Assembly: GCA_002314195.1 (NCBI GenBank)
Contig: DCCQ01000041.1
Coordinates: 1 to 16,999, forward strand
Direction: 5' to 3'
Source: Bacteroidales bacterium UBA1077
GTDB taxonomy: Bacteria > Bacteroidota > Bacteroidia > Bacteroidales > UBA932
Length of the DNA stretch: 16,999 bases
Part shown: piece by piece, positions 8,701 through 14,655 of the stretch
Position numbering within the stretch: the stretch's first letter is position 1
Layout: each line of letters starts with the position of its first letter
Position numbers and translations under genes: made by a program
Notes under the pieces: generated by a model
Database searches by the model: none
Told to the model about the DNA's origin: nothing
Seen by the model: only the letters and a program-made list of their open reading frames with translations

Positions 8701-9320
8701 TTTTTCTGCGAGCCGTAACCGACAACGACTGTCTCCTCAAGCATCGTGGAATTGTCATTCATGAATATCCTGACGGAGTTTTCCCCGGCGCGGATCCGCA
8801 CCTTCCTTGTGTCATAGCCAAGGCAGGAGACTTCCACGTCTGTGTCCTCGTTCCGGATGTCCAAAGAGAAGCGTCCGTTCTCATCGGTGGTTGTGCCGGA
8901 GTTCGTCCCTGTGAGGATTGCAGCTCCGATGACCGGCTGGTCGTTGGCATCGAGCACAACTCCCGTGACCCTGCGGGACGGCACGGACTTTTTGTTCAAC
9001 ACGGAGATGTACACCACGTTCTTCTTCACCTCAACAGTCACGGCAGTAGGCTCAAAAAGCTTCGTGACAGCCGTTTCCACCGGCACATCGCTCACTTTGA
9101 CGGTGACTTTCCTCGAAAGGTCAAGCCCTTCCGTCCTCATGACGAACGAATAGCCGTAATCAGTCTTCAGCATACCCAAGGCATTCTCGATGGAAGAGCC
9201 TTCGGCGCTAAGCGAGACATTCGCGTTCTGCGCGGACAGACTTCCGGCAGAAAGCGCAAGGGAGAAAACCGCAGCGAGCACAGTCCTCATCACCCGTTGT
9301 AATGAATAGCTTGAATTCAT
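5799..9320 (-). CDS. susC: SusC/RagA-family TonB-dependent transporter with STN domain
   Basis: This 1173-residue outer-membrane transporter has a signal peptide (to about residue 30, SLSA-Q), an STN domain (about 33-108), a carboxypeptidase-regulatory-like beta-sandwich (about 117-190), a TonB-box-like segment EETVVVGYG (195-203), a plug domain (about 205-320, with NIRGMGS and LVDGVEGD) and a C-terminal barrel ending in an aromatic-rich strand (TFMFGVDITF). The STN domain is the signature of transporters that also signal to a FecR anti-sigma factor, and the fecR and sigma genes lie immediately upstream. It should import an oligosaccharide with SusD, powered by TonB-ExbBD. The ATG at 9320 gives ten residues before the signal core; ATG 9290 is possible. 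A 57-nt gap separates it from fecR, the widest in the operon. Confidence 0.95.
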   Translation of the reverse strand: MNSSYSLQRVMRTVLAAVFSLALSAGSLSAQNANVSLSAEGSSIENALGMLKTDYGYSFVMRTEGLDLSRKVTVKVSDVPVETAVTKLFEPTAVTVEVKKNVVYISVLNKKSVPSRRVTGVVLDANDQPVIGAAILTGTNSGTTTDENGRFSLDIRNEDTDVEVSCLGYDTRKVRIRAGENSVRIFMNDNSTMLEETVVVGYGSQKKVNLTGAISTVGGKDLKDRAALDVAHMLQGAVAGLNVTSATGRPGQAASFNIRGMGSINSSSVLVLVDGVEGDLQQVAPNDVESISVIKDASAAAIYGARAAYGVILVTTKNGGETDGKAVVRYSGRAGWTSPTASTDWEDRGYFSVLINNMFFQSYSGTPYATYTDEDMEQLWIRRNDKVENPERPWIVIDQRNGVDTYNYYANTDWWHYLYNDHKPTTSHNISFSGGAKRIKYFLSAGFNREQGVFRNDPDVYKKFTVRSKLNFDVNKWIKLSNNTSYFNSSYKYSGESGANNSFARSTVHALASYPVSNPDGSAIYTTQYNGYTVMDGYVTILNNGGFRNKDAVNNITTTTELSLTPIPQIEVKANYTYMFQYSNNMNRSVNTTYSRNPGEIETLSTGIFENKLYESNNLTGYQAANVYATYSDTFGDVHNVKATLGINWETKRIKTTTGTGYNLMSDVLSDLNLVGTDAEGNRRTNVGGGQNEYAIAGYFGRINYDYAGKYLFEVSGRYDGTSRFASGYRWGFFPSASAGWRVSEEDFFKPLKGWFDNLKLRYSYGQLGNQNVSSYYAYLRTISVGTQSYLFGGDKPVSATISAPVASDLTWETSIQNNLGVDMAFLNNRLQFTGDAYIRDTKNMLTAGIALPASYGASSPQINAADLRTKGYELSVSWKDMFSLAGHPFHYNVGLQFSDYLTHITKFDNPDKSLSMSYYEGMCYGEIWGYRVGGLFATDEEASSYNVDQTSVNQIINGSAGSEKGLHAGDLKYLDLDGDNKISTGKNTVDDPGDREIIGNRQPRYNYGISLGFNWLGFDFSVFLQGIGHMDWYPTGDARAFWGPYARPYMTYIPKDFMDDVWSEENPDAYFPRPRGYVAMSSGRELGTVNDRYLQNIGYCRLKNLTFGYTLPASLTKKINVDGIRVYFTGENLAYLSGLRSKYIDPEQAQTNGNLRIYPWQKTFMFGVDITF

Positions 9321-9377
9321 CCTTTTGTGTTACATTAGTTGATTATTAGTGTGTAGTTGGAATATTCATAAAAAAGA
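9321..9377 (-). promoter_or_regulatory. Candidate control region ahead of susC
   Basis: This 57-nt AT-rich gap is the largest in the operon. It contains the direct repeat TAGTTG at 9336-9341 and 9354-9359 (plus-strand reading), 18 nt start to start. No TAnnTTTG housekeeping box is present. In loci of this kind the dedicated ECF sigma factor often has a promoter just before susC, so this is the natural place for it. The repeat is seen; the promoter role is inferred. Confidence 0.3.
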
Positions 9378-10334
9378 CTATTCGAGATAGATCACCTTGC
9401 CTTCCCGCCTGATGTCAAACGGAGTGCTGTTCCGCAAGGACTCAAGGATCATGTCCACAGACTCGGCGCGCACTATGCTGATGTAGAACATCGTGCCCTC
9501 CAACTCTTCGTTTCTGAATATTATCCTGACATCGAATATCCTCTCCAGATCACGGGCTATCTGCCTGAAAGACGAATGGTAGGCGTCAAACTCCCCCTTG
9601 TACCAAGCCGGGTATTGGGACTCGGCCAAATCGTAAAGGCTTATCTCTCCGGTAGTTCTGTCAAAGAATGCCGCCTTGCCTGATGCCAGGTGCAACGGAG
9701 CCTCGCTGCCGTCAAAAGTAACATCCACCTTGCCCTCCATCAACGTCACGGTCTGCCGACCGTCTTCCGGATAGGCCTTGATGTTGAACTTTGTGCCGAC
9801 AACCCTGACGGACGTTCCGTCCACATTCACAATGAAAGGCCGCCTGGAATCACTTGTCACGTTGAACAAACCTTCTCCGTAAAAATAGACATTACGTTCC
9901 TTTCCGGTGAAACGCTCAGGGTACATCAGTCTGGAACCACCGCCGGCAATCACCATAGAGCCGTCCGGCAATGTCAACGACTTCTGACAGCCATAGTTGA
10001 CGAACACCTCTCGCCATTTCATGGTCTCAGCAGCCTCCGTACCGATTACTGAACCGGAATAAAGTCCGATTCCCAAAAACACCACAGCTACGACGGCGGC
10101 CACGGCAAGCATCCTGAACACCACCCTACGGTGCATCCGTCCTATCCTCATCCTGAACGAATCCCAAGCGTCCTCGACATCACCGTCCGGAATCTCCATC
10201 GAAGGCGAATTCCACAGTTCCCTGTCGAAAGCCTCCATCTCCTCTGCGGACAGTTCCGCCATCTTGTCTCTATAATCATCCATATTCATTGCTCGTTCGT
10301 GTTTTTCCGCAGGAACGCGATCATTAATATTCAT
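9378..10334 (-). CDS. FecR-family anti-sigma factor
   Basis: The 318-residue product has an N-terminal cytoplasmic part (about 1-70) with ELWNS and DAWDSFRMRI motifs that should hold the sigma factor. One membrane helix follows (about 71-92, rich in Ala/Val). The periplasmic FecR domain (about 110-215) has LPDGS, YFYGEGLFNV and VVGTKFNIKAY-type motifs. A C-terminal DUF4974-like domain (about 245-318) is expected to contact the STN domain of SusC. The start is set at ATG 10334, two bases after the sigma-gene stop; a GTG at 10343 would overlap that gene and is less likely. Family members both inhibit and, once signalled, help activate their sigma factor. All expected parts are present. Confidence 0.92.
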   Translation of the reverse strand: MNINDRVPAEKHERAMNMDDYRDKMAELSAEEMEAFDRELWNSPSMEIPDGDVEDAWDSFRMRIGRMHRRVVFRMLAVAAVVAVVFLGIGLYSGSVIGTEAAETMKWREVFVNYGCQKSLTLPDGSMVIAGGGSRLMYPERFTGKERNVYFYGEGLFNVTSDSRRPFIVNVDGTSVRVVGTKFNIKAYPEDGRQTVTLMEGKVDVTFDGSEAPLHLASGKAAFFDRTTGEISLYDLAESQYPAWYKGEFDAYHSSFRQIARDLERIFDVRIIFRNEELEGTMFYISIVRAESVDMILESLRNSTPFDIRREGKVIYLE

Positions 10335-10336
10335 GG

Positions 10337-10891
10337 TCAACACTGTGTGGCCAGTTCGTTGCGCAGTTGTTCCAAAGCGTTGCTGATGTGCTTTTCAACG
10401 GTACGCTTGGATATTCCCAGCATGTCCGCGATCTCTGAGTTGGAGAGTTCAAGGTAGCGGCTCATACTGAACACCCGGCGGCGGATCCGAGGCATCGAAT
10501 CCACGACAGCCCTGATTATCTCAAGGCACCTCTGATTATCAATCTTCTGATGGATGTTCATTTCGGTGACAAGCTGATCCGCATACCGTTCCTGAACCTG
10601 CTCGATGCGTTGGCTTTCCCTGAAGTAGCCGGCCGTCTCGTTCCTTGTCATGGCGAAGATGTAGCCGTTAAGATCCTCAATGCGGTGAACCTTTCTTCCA
10701 GCGAATATCTCTTCGTGATGCAGCCACAGTTTGTAGAATATGGAGGACGTGATCTCGTCCGCCACCCAACCGACACGCACAGCGCGGAAAGCGTAGCTGT
10801 ACACTTTCCTGTAATAAAAGACGAATATGCGTTCAAAGACTGCAGAATCGCCTCCTTCAAGGACATTGGTGTCTGGTTGTTCTGTCTTCAT
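10337..10891 (-). CDS. ECF RNA polymerase sigma factor (Bacteroidota FecI-like family)
   Basis: This 184-residue ECF sigma factor has region 2 at about 18-90 (FYYRKVYSYAFRAV, ADEITSSIFYKLW, then the arginine/aromatic stretch around FAMTRNETAGYF). Region 4 lies at about 123-178, ending in a helix-turn-helix SNSEIADMLGISKRTVEKHI. It lacks sigma regions 1 and 3, as usual for the ECF class. It is the first gene of the operon and lies directly before its FecR partner, so it most likely directs transcription of susC and the genes after it. It seems to have a housekeeping-type promoter of its own (10920-10951), which would supply a basal level of sigma and anti-sigma. Confidence 0.93.
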   Translation of the reverse strand: MKTEQPDTNVLEGGDSAVFERIFVFYYRKVYSYAFRAVRVGWVADEITSSIFYKLWLHHEEIFAGRKVHRIEDLNGYIFAMTRNETAGYFRESQRIEQVQERYADQLVTEMNIHQKIDNQRCLEIIRAVVDSMPRIRRRVFSMSRYLELSNSEIADMLGISKRTVEKHISNALEQLRNELATQC

Positions 10892-10919
10892 ACATTTATT
10901 ATACGCACAATCGCGTCAT

Positions 10920-10951
10920 CACACGTACGAAATTTCATAAATTCTTTCAAA
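10920..10951 (-). promoter_or_regulatory. Promoter of the sigma/fecR/susCD operon
   Basis: On the minus strand TTTG (complement of 10948-10951) is followed after 20 nt by TACGTGTG (complement of 10920-10927), one mismatch from the Bacteroidota -7 box TAnnTTTG. The ATG of the sigma gene (10891) follows about 29 nt later. The spacing equals that of two plus-strand promoters in this window. Confidence 0.5.
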
Positions 10952-11023
10952 AATCCTCATCCTGGCCGTATTTCCCGGCAAGGGCATGCCTGGATTCTTC
11001 AGAAATTTTGAATCACCTGACAC

Positions 11024-11054
11024 TTGCCACAGCGGAATAGATTTCGTACCTTTG
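11024..11054 (+). promoter_or_regulatory. Promoter of the DUF1846 gene
   Basis: TTG (11024-11026) and TACCTTTG (11047-11054), an exact TAnnTTTG box, are separated by 20 nt. Transcription should start only a few bases before ATG 11064, giving a very short or absent leader. This decides the gene start, because the alternative ATG at 10986 lies upstream of the promoter. Confidence 0.65.
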
Positions 11055-11063
11055 TTATCCGTT

Positions 11064-12530
11064 ATGAAGTACGGATTCGACAACGAAAAGTATCTGCGGA
11101 TACAATCAGAACATATCAAGGAACGCATAGCCCAGTTCGGAGACAAGCTCTATCTTGAGCTTGGGGGCAAATTGTTTGACGACTATCACGCAAGCAGGGT
11201 TCTGCCGGGATTCCAGCCGGACAGCAAACTCCGCATGCTCCAGCAGCTTAGCGACTGCGCGGAGATCGTCATAGTCATCAGCGCCAACGACATAGAGAAG
11301 AACAAGATGCGAGCCGACTACGGCATCACCTACGACATGGACGTGCTGCGTCTGCGCACGGAGTTCCAGAACAGGGGTTTTCTCGTGAGCAGCGTGGTGA
11401 TCACCCATTTCAACGGCCAGTCCAGTGCCAAGACGTACAAGGCCAAGCTCAAGAAGATGGGCATCAAGGCCTACTATCACTACACGATCGAGGGCTACCC
11501 GAACAATGTGGCTCTGATCGATTCCGAGGAAGGGTACGGAAAGAACGACTACGTCCAGACAACCCGCCCGCTCGTCATCGTGACGGCCCCTGGGCCTGGC
11601 AGCGGGAAGATGGCCGTCTGCCTTAGCCAACTCTACCATGAACACAAGAAAGGAATCGCGGCCGGCTACGCCAAGTTCGAGACTTTTCCGGTCTGGAACC
11701 TGCCTCTGAAGCACCCTGTCAACATCGCCTACGAGGCCGCCACGGCAGACCTTAACGATGTGAATATGATCGATCCGTTCCATCTGGAGGCCTACGGCAA
11801 GACGGCGATCAACTACAACAGGGACATCGAGATATTCCCGGTGCTGAACGCCCTTTTCGAGGGAATCTACGGCGAGAATCCGTACAAGTCCCCTACCGAC
11901 ATGGGTGTGAATATGGTAGGCTATTGCATCAGCGATGACGATGTCTGCTGCAAGGCCGCAAACGACGAGATCATCAGGCGGTACTACTCCGCCCTCGACC
12001 AAATGGCTGACGGAGAGGACAATGAAAGCGAGGTTGGAAAGATCGCGCTTCTGCTCAAGCAGGCCAGGATCACCACTGAATATCGCCGTGTCACCGTCGC
12101 CGCCAAGCAGCGAGAGGCCACGGCCGGCAATCCATCCGCAGCGATCGAACTGTCTGACGGCACGATACTCAGCGCCGAGACCTCCGACCTTCTCGGTCCT
12201 TGCGCCGCCCTTCTTCTGAAGGCCACAAAGCATTTGGCCGGAATCGACCACAGCGTAAAACTCATTCCGGGAAGGCTTATCGAGCCGATCCAGAAGACAA
12301 AAGTGACCTATCTGCACGGAAAGAATCCACGTCTTCACACAGACGAGGTGCTGATCGCCCTTTCTGTCCTGAGTCCGGATGACGAGAACTGCCAGAAGGC
12401 CTTGGACACGCTGCCGCTTCTGAAAGGCTGCCAGGTTCACTCCACGGTTCTGCTGAGTGACATCGACAAGAAAGTCTTCAAGAAGCTCGGCGTGGACCTC
12501 ACCTGCGAGCCGGTGCACGAACAGCACTGA
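11064..12530 (+). CDS. DUF1846-family protein of unknown function
   Basis: The 488-residue product begins MKYGFDNEKYLRIQSEHI, the usual N-terminus of DUF1846 proteins, and has their usual length. Inside are conserved stretches such as GGKLFDDYHASRVLPGF (about 34-50), an APGPGSGKM segment (about 175-183) that recalls a nucleotide-binding loop but lacks the first Gly and the Ser/Thr of a true Walker A, and a C-terminal half ending near LPLLKG. No signal peptide or membrane segment is visible, so it is cytoplasmic. Members have been solved structurally, but to my knowledge no reaction is established. The gene is transcribed away from the sigma gene and need not be linked to it. A longer frame reaching back to 10986 is rejected because it would begin upstream of the promoter. 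Confidence 0.9.
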   Translation: MKYGFDNEKYLRIQSEHIKERIAQFGDKLYLELGGKLFDDYHASRVLPGFQPDSKLRMLQQLSDCAEIVIVISANDIEKNKMRADYGITYDMDVLRLRTEFQNRGFLVSSVVITHFNGQSSAKTYKAKLKKMGIKAYYHYTIEGYPNNVALIDSEEGYGKNDYVQTTRPLVIVTAPGPGSGKMAVCLSQLYHEHKKGIAAGYAKFETFPVWNLPLKHPVNIAYEAATADLNDVNMIDPFHLEAYGKTAINYNRDIEIFPVLNALFEGIYGENPYKSPTDMGVNMVGYCISDDDVCCKAANDEIIRRYYSALDQMADGEDNESEVGKIALLLKQARITTEYRRVTVAAKQREATAGNPSAAIELSDGTILSAETSDLLGPCAALLLKATKHLAGIDHSVKLIPGRLIEPIQKTKVTYLHGKNPRLHTDEVLIALSVLSPDDENCQKALDTLPLLKGCQVHSTVLLSDIDKKVFKKLGVDLTCEPVHEQH

Positions 12531-12533
12531 CAC

Positions 12534-12565
12534 TTTGGATTTTTCAACGAGAATACCTATCTTTA
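12534..12565 (+). promoter_or_regulatory. Promoter of the zinc-ribbon/TM2 gene cluster
   Basis: TTTG (12534-12537) and TATCTTTA (12558-12565, one mismatch from TAnnTTTG) are spaced by 20 nt. The promoter begins only four bases after the DUF1846 stop codon and leaves a leader of about 60 nt before ATG 12629. It suggests that the small membrane-protein genes are transcribed independently of DUF1846. Confidence 0.55.
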
Positions 12566-12628
12566 GGCCTTGAAAGCCAGAAGACTATTCTGACTATAGG
12601 ACCAACACTTATATTGTAATATTCAAAG

Positions 12629-12958
12629 ATGAATTATTGTCCTCATTGCGGAGCTCCGGTGCAGCCGGACTCTTCATTCTGCCCAAATTGCGGAAAGCCT
12701 CTTCAGCCACAACCTGAATACGGGCAGACATACAACGAAAGCCAGGCAGCCAAGGAGAATGATGACAGATGGCTGATCACGCTCGTTCTCTGCATTGTAC
12801 TCGGAAGTTTTGGTGTTCACAGATTCTACACCGGCAACACGGTAACCGGAATCATCATGCTTCTGACACTCGGAGGCTGTGGAATCTGGACTCTTATCGA
12901 CATTATCATGATTGCCTGCAACACCTACGTTGACGGCAACGGGCAGCATCTGAAGTAA
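12629..12958 (+). CDS. Zinc-ribbon plus TM2-domain membrane protein
   Basis: This small protein (109 residues) starts with a zinc ribbon: Cys4-Pro-His-Cys7 and Cys18-Pro-Asn-Cys21. A short polar linker follows, then a TM2 domain (about 47-100) with two membrane helices joined by GSFGVHRFYTGN, the TM2 signature, and the typical GIWTLIDIIMI second helix. TM2 proteins are widespread, but their bacterial role is not settled. The zinc ribbon may bind a partner. It is the first gene of a group of small membrane-protein genes with cysteine motifs and lies 22 nt before the next. The start codon is clear since the ribbon begins at once. Confidence 0.9.
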   Translation: MNYCPHCGAPVQPDSSFCPNCGKPLQPQPEYGQTYNESQAAKENDDRWLITLVLCIVLGSFGVHRFYTGNTVTGIIMLLTLGGCGIWTLIDIIMIACNTYVDGNGQHLK

Positions 12959-12980
12959 ACCATCTGTATGCTAACAAACA

Positions 12981-13493
12981 ATGATCCTGGGCGTGATCGG
13001 ACCTTGGCAGGTCATAATCATCCTTTCAATCATCGCTGTTATCGTTATAATCGGCCGGCTGTCCGGAAGACCGAAACAAGTATCACATTACGAAATCAAT
13101 TACATCTTTATGAAATATTGTCCTAAATGCGGAAGTCCTGTTTCAGACGAAGCATCTTTCTGCCCGAAATGCGGAACAAACATCCCTAATGCAGCCACCC
13201 AGACTCCCTTGGCTCAGAATTACCAACAGACAATGCCGCCTTGCCCTCCGACCTATCTGGCTCTGTCCATCATCGTGACCGTGCTCTGCTGCCTTCCTTT
13301 CGGAATCGTCGGCATCATCAAATCCAGCAGTGTTTCCAAGGAATATGCCGGCGGGAACTACGCCGCCGCACAGGAAGCCAGCAAGCAGGCGAAGACATGG
13401 AGCATTGTCGGACTATGCTGCGGTCTGTTCTGGGTGATCATCTACATCATCCTGATGGCTTGCGGAGTGATGGCCGAACTCGCCGACCTTTAG
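12981..13493 (+). CDS. Zinc-ribbon plus CD225/dispanin-type membrane protein with extra N-terminal helix
   Basis: The 170-residue product has three parts. Residues 4-25 (start MILGVIGPWQVIIIL) form a hydrophobic helix that faintly recalls TatA-type proteins. Residues 44-67 are a zinc ribbon, Cys47-Pro-Lys-Cys50 and Cys61-Pro-Lys-Cys64. Residues about 88-165 are a CD225-like domain: helix 91-113, the loop SSSVSKEYAGGNYAAAQEAS and helix 140-162. CD225 proteins sit in membranes and can act on membrane curvature or fusion in animals; the bacterial role is unknown. ATG 13110 would give a 127-residue protein that begins MKYCPKCG, just like its neighbour's MNYCPHCG. The long form is preferred because it lies 22 nt after the previous gene and keeps an uninterrupted frame, but this is uncertain. 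Confidence 0.8.
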   Translation: MILGVIGPWQVIIILSIIAVIVIIGRLSGRPKQVSHYEINYIFMKYCPKCGSPVSDEASFCPKCGTNIPNAATQTPLAQNYQQTMPPCPPTYLALSIIVTVLCCLPFGIVGIIKSSSVSKEYAGGNYAAAQEASKQAKTWSIVGLCCGLFWVIIYIILMACGVMAELADL

Positions 13494-13547
13494 AATCCAC
13501 TTGGATCTTTATGGCGGCTTCCAGGTGCGAGCGCCTATAGGATTCTG

Positions 13548-13583
13548 TTGCTGTTTATTGATCCTTGTTTCAATAAACAGCAA
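13548..13583. other. 13-bp perfect hairpin between CD225 and DUF2752 genes
   Basis: TTGCTGTTTATTG (13548-13560) pairs perfectly with CAATAAACAGCAA (13571-13583) around a 10-nt loop. A second small hairpin, ATTGG (13585-13589) / CCAAT (13593-13597), follows. There is no T-tract after either, so it is not a classic intrinsic terminator. It lies 55 nt after the CD225 stop and 40 nt before the DUF2752 start, where it could stabilise mRNA ends, attenuate transcription or mark a processing site. Confidence 0.55.
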
Positions 13584-13622
13584 TATTGGTGTCCAATCAC
13601 CTTGATTCATCTCTTTAGGCAG

Positions 13623-14012
13623 ATGAACAAAGATTCATGTAAGAAACCAATCCTTTACACTCTGCTTGCGGCAGCGTGTGTGGGATTTGTGTTTGTATAT
13701 TCACGTTACAGCCCAGAAAGCAGTGCGTGGTTTCCTAAATGCATATTCATGCGACTCACTGGGTTGAAGTGTCCTGGATGCGGCAGCCAGCGGGTCATAC
13801 ATAGTCTGCTGAACTTGAATATTCACAAAGCTTTCGAGGCCAACGCCTTCCTTGTGCTGACCCTCCCCTACATCCTCGCACTGCTGGTGTCCGTTCCTCT
13901 CAGATCCCGTTTCCCACGATTCTACAACACCCTAAACAGCGTCCCAGTCATCATAACCGTCGGCATCCTAGTCATAGCCTGGTGGATCATCCGCAACATC
14001 TTCGGTTGGTGA
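13623..14012 (+). CDS. DUF2752-family small membrane protein
   Basis: The 129-residue protein carries the DUF2752 core FPKCIFMRLTGLKCPGCGSQR (split here as FPKC at 37-40 and TGLKCPGCGSQR at 46-57). Cys40, Cys50 and Cys53 are the conserved cysteines, followed by a helix with HSLLNLNIHKAFEANAF. Three hydrophobic segments are visible (about 9-26, 75-92 and 107-123). Function is unknown; the cysteines might bind metal. ATG 13623 is chosen because it starts a normal positively charged N-terminus; a frame reaching back to TTG 13548 would run through the hairpin and has no family support. In many Bacteroidota, as far as I recall, DUF2752 genes lie next to TM2 and CD225 genes, as here. Confidence 0.88.
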   Translation: MNKDSCKKPILYTLLAAACVGFVFVYSRYSPESSAWFPKCIFMRLTGLKCPGCGSQRVIHSLLNLNIHKAFEANAFLVLTLPYILALLVSVPLRSRFPRFYNTLNSVPVIITVGILVIAWWIIRNIFGW

Positions 14013-14066
14013 CAGCCCCATTTCTGACCACGCACCTTCGTCTAACGCTTCGACAAGCACATACCA

Positions 14067-14477
14067 CGGGCATCGCCTTCCCCCAGGTGTGAGAGATTCC
14101 TCACACCTGGAAACACATCTCACTGTCAAACAACCACTTGCCGCTCCAGGTGTGCAGCGTTTTGCACACTTGAAAGTCCACGACCATATTGCAGCGCGTT
14201 CCGCGGGCATCGCCTTCCCCCAGGTGTGAGATATTCCTCACACTTGGAAACCCATCTTACTGTCAAACAACCGCTTGCCGTTCCAGGTGTGCAGCGTTTT
14301 GCACACCTAAGTCAGAATGATGGCCACAGAGCAGGTTCTGACGAGGGGTCAGCCTCCCAGGCGTGATAAAACATTCACAGCTGGAACGACAAATCGTTAT
14401 CCGCCAATCAAATGGATTTCCAGGTATGACGTAACACCGTCGAATGGCGACACACGGGACTTCGAAGTCAGGCACAT
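14067..14477 (+). repeat. Three-unit tandem array of 137-bp twin-hairpin repeats
   Basis: Units begin at 14067, 14204 and 14341, all with exact 137-bp period. Units 1 and 2 differ at about 8 of the first 106 bases; unit 3 is much more diverged but in register. Each unit has two hairpins whose left arms both start with CCAGG and lie 63 nt apart. Unit 1 hairpin 1 is CCAGGTGTGAG (14083-14093) / CTCACACCTGG (14100-14110). Unit 1 hairpin 2 is built on TGTGCA (14151-14156) / TGCACA (14163-14168) and extends to 10 pairs. Unit 2 keeps both. Unit 3 has CCAG (14357-14360) + GTGA (14363-14366) pairing with TCAC (14375-14378) + CTGG (14381-14384), and GACG (14428-14431) / CGTC (14438-14441). There is no coding content. 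Confidence 0.85.
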
Positions 14478-14612
14478 CGCATGAATGTATTTGTTTGTCA
14501 GTAATTCATGACAACATTGTGGTCAACCCGATAATCACCTTACTTTAACAGATTCTCAGACGAAAACAGCTTCTTAATCTCATAGGATACTGATGCTGTC
14601 ATGTATTATTCG

Positions 14613-14620
14613 TAACTTTG
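14613..14620 (+). promoter_or_regulatory. -7 promoter box of the PepSY-like gene
   Basis: TAACTTTG is an exact match to the Bacteroidota TAnnTTTG box. No clear TTTG lies about 20 nt upstream; ACTG at 14589-14592 is the nearest word at that spacing. The implied leader is about 130 nt and contains inverted repeats (14656-14720). Confidence 0.5.
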
Positions 14621-14655
14621 CCATAACAAATAATTCTTAAAGAAGAAACGCGACC

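Noticed and set aside
10986..11063. Upstream extension of the DUF1846 frame
   Set aside because: It would begin before the promoter, and family members begin at the Met encoded at 11064.
11106..12533. Long antisense frame over the DUF1846 gene, and similar long frames opposite susC, susD and the DUF1735 gene
   Set aside because: These are shadows of the codon bias of the real genes; their translations show no domain signatures.
13521..13540. CCAGGTGCGAGCGCCT word after the CD225 gene, similar to the repeat core
   Set aside because: It is too short and lacks the second hairpin and the 63-nt spacing, so it is not called as a repeat copy.
13548..13622. Upstream extension of the DUF2752 frame from TTG
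   Set aside because: It would be translated from the hairpin, and family support starts after 13623.
14067..14477. CRISPR array or integron attC array
   Set aside because: The whole 137-bp unit is repeated rather than a short repeat with unique spacers, and there are no cassette genes, cas genes or integrase.
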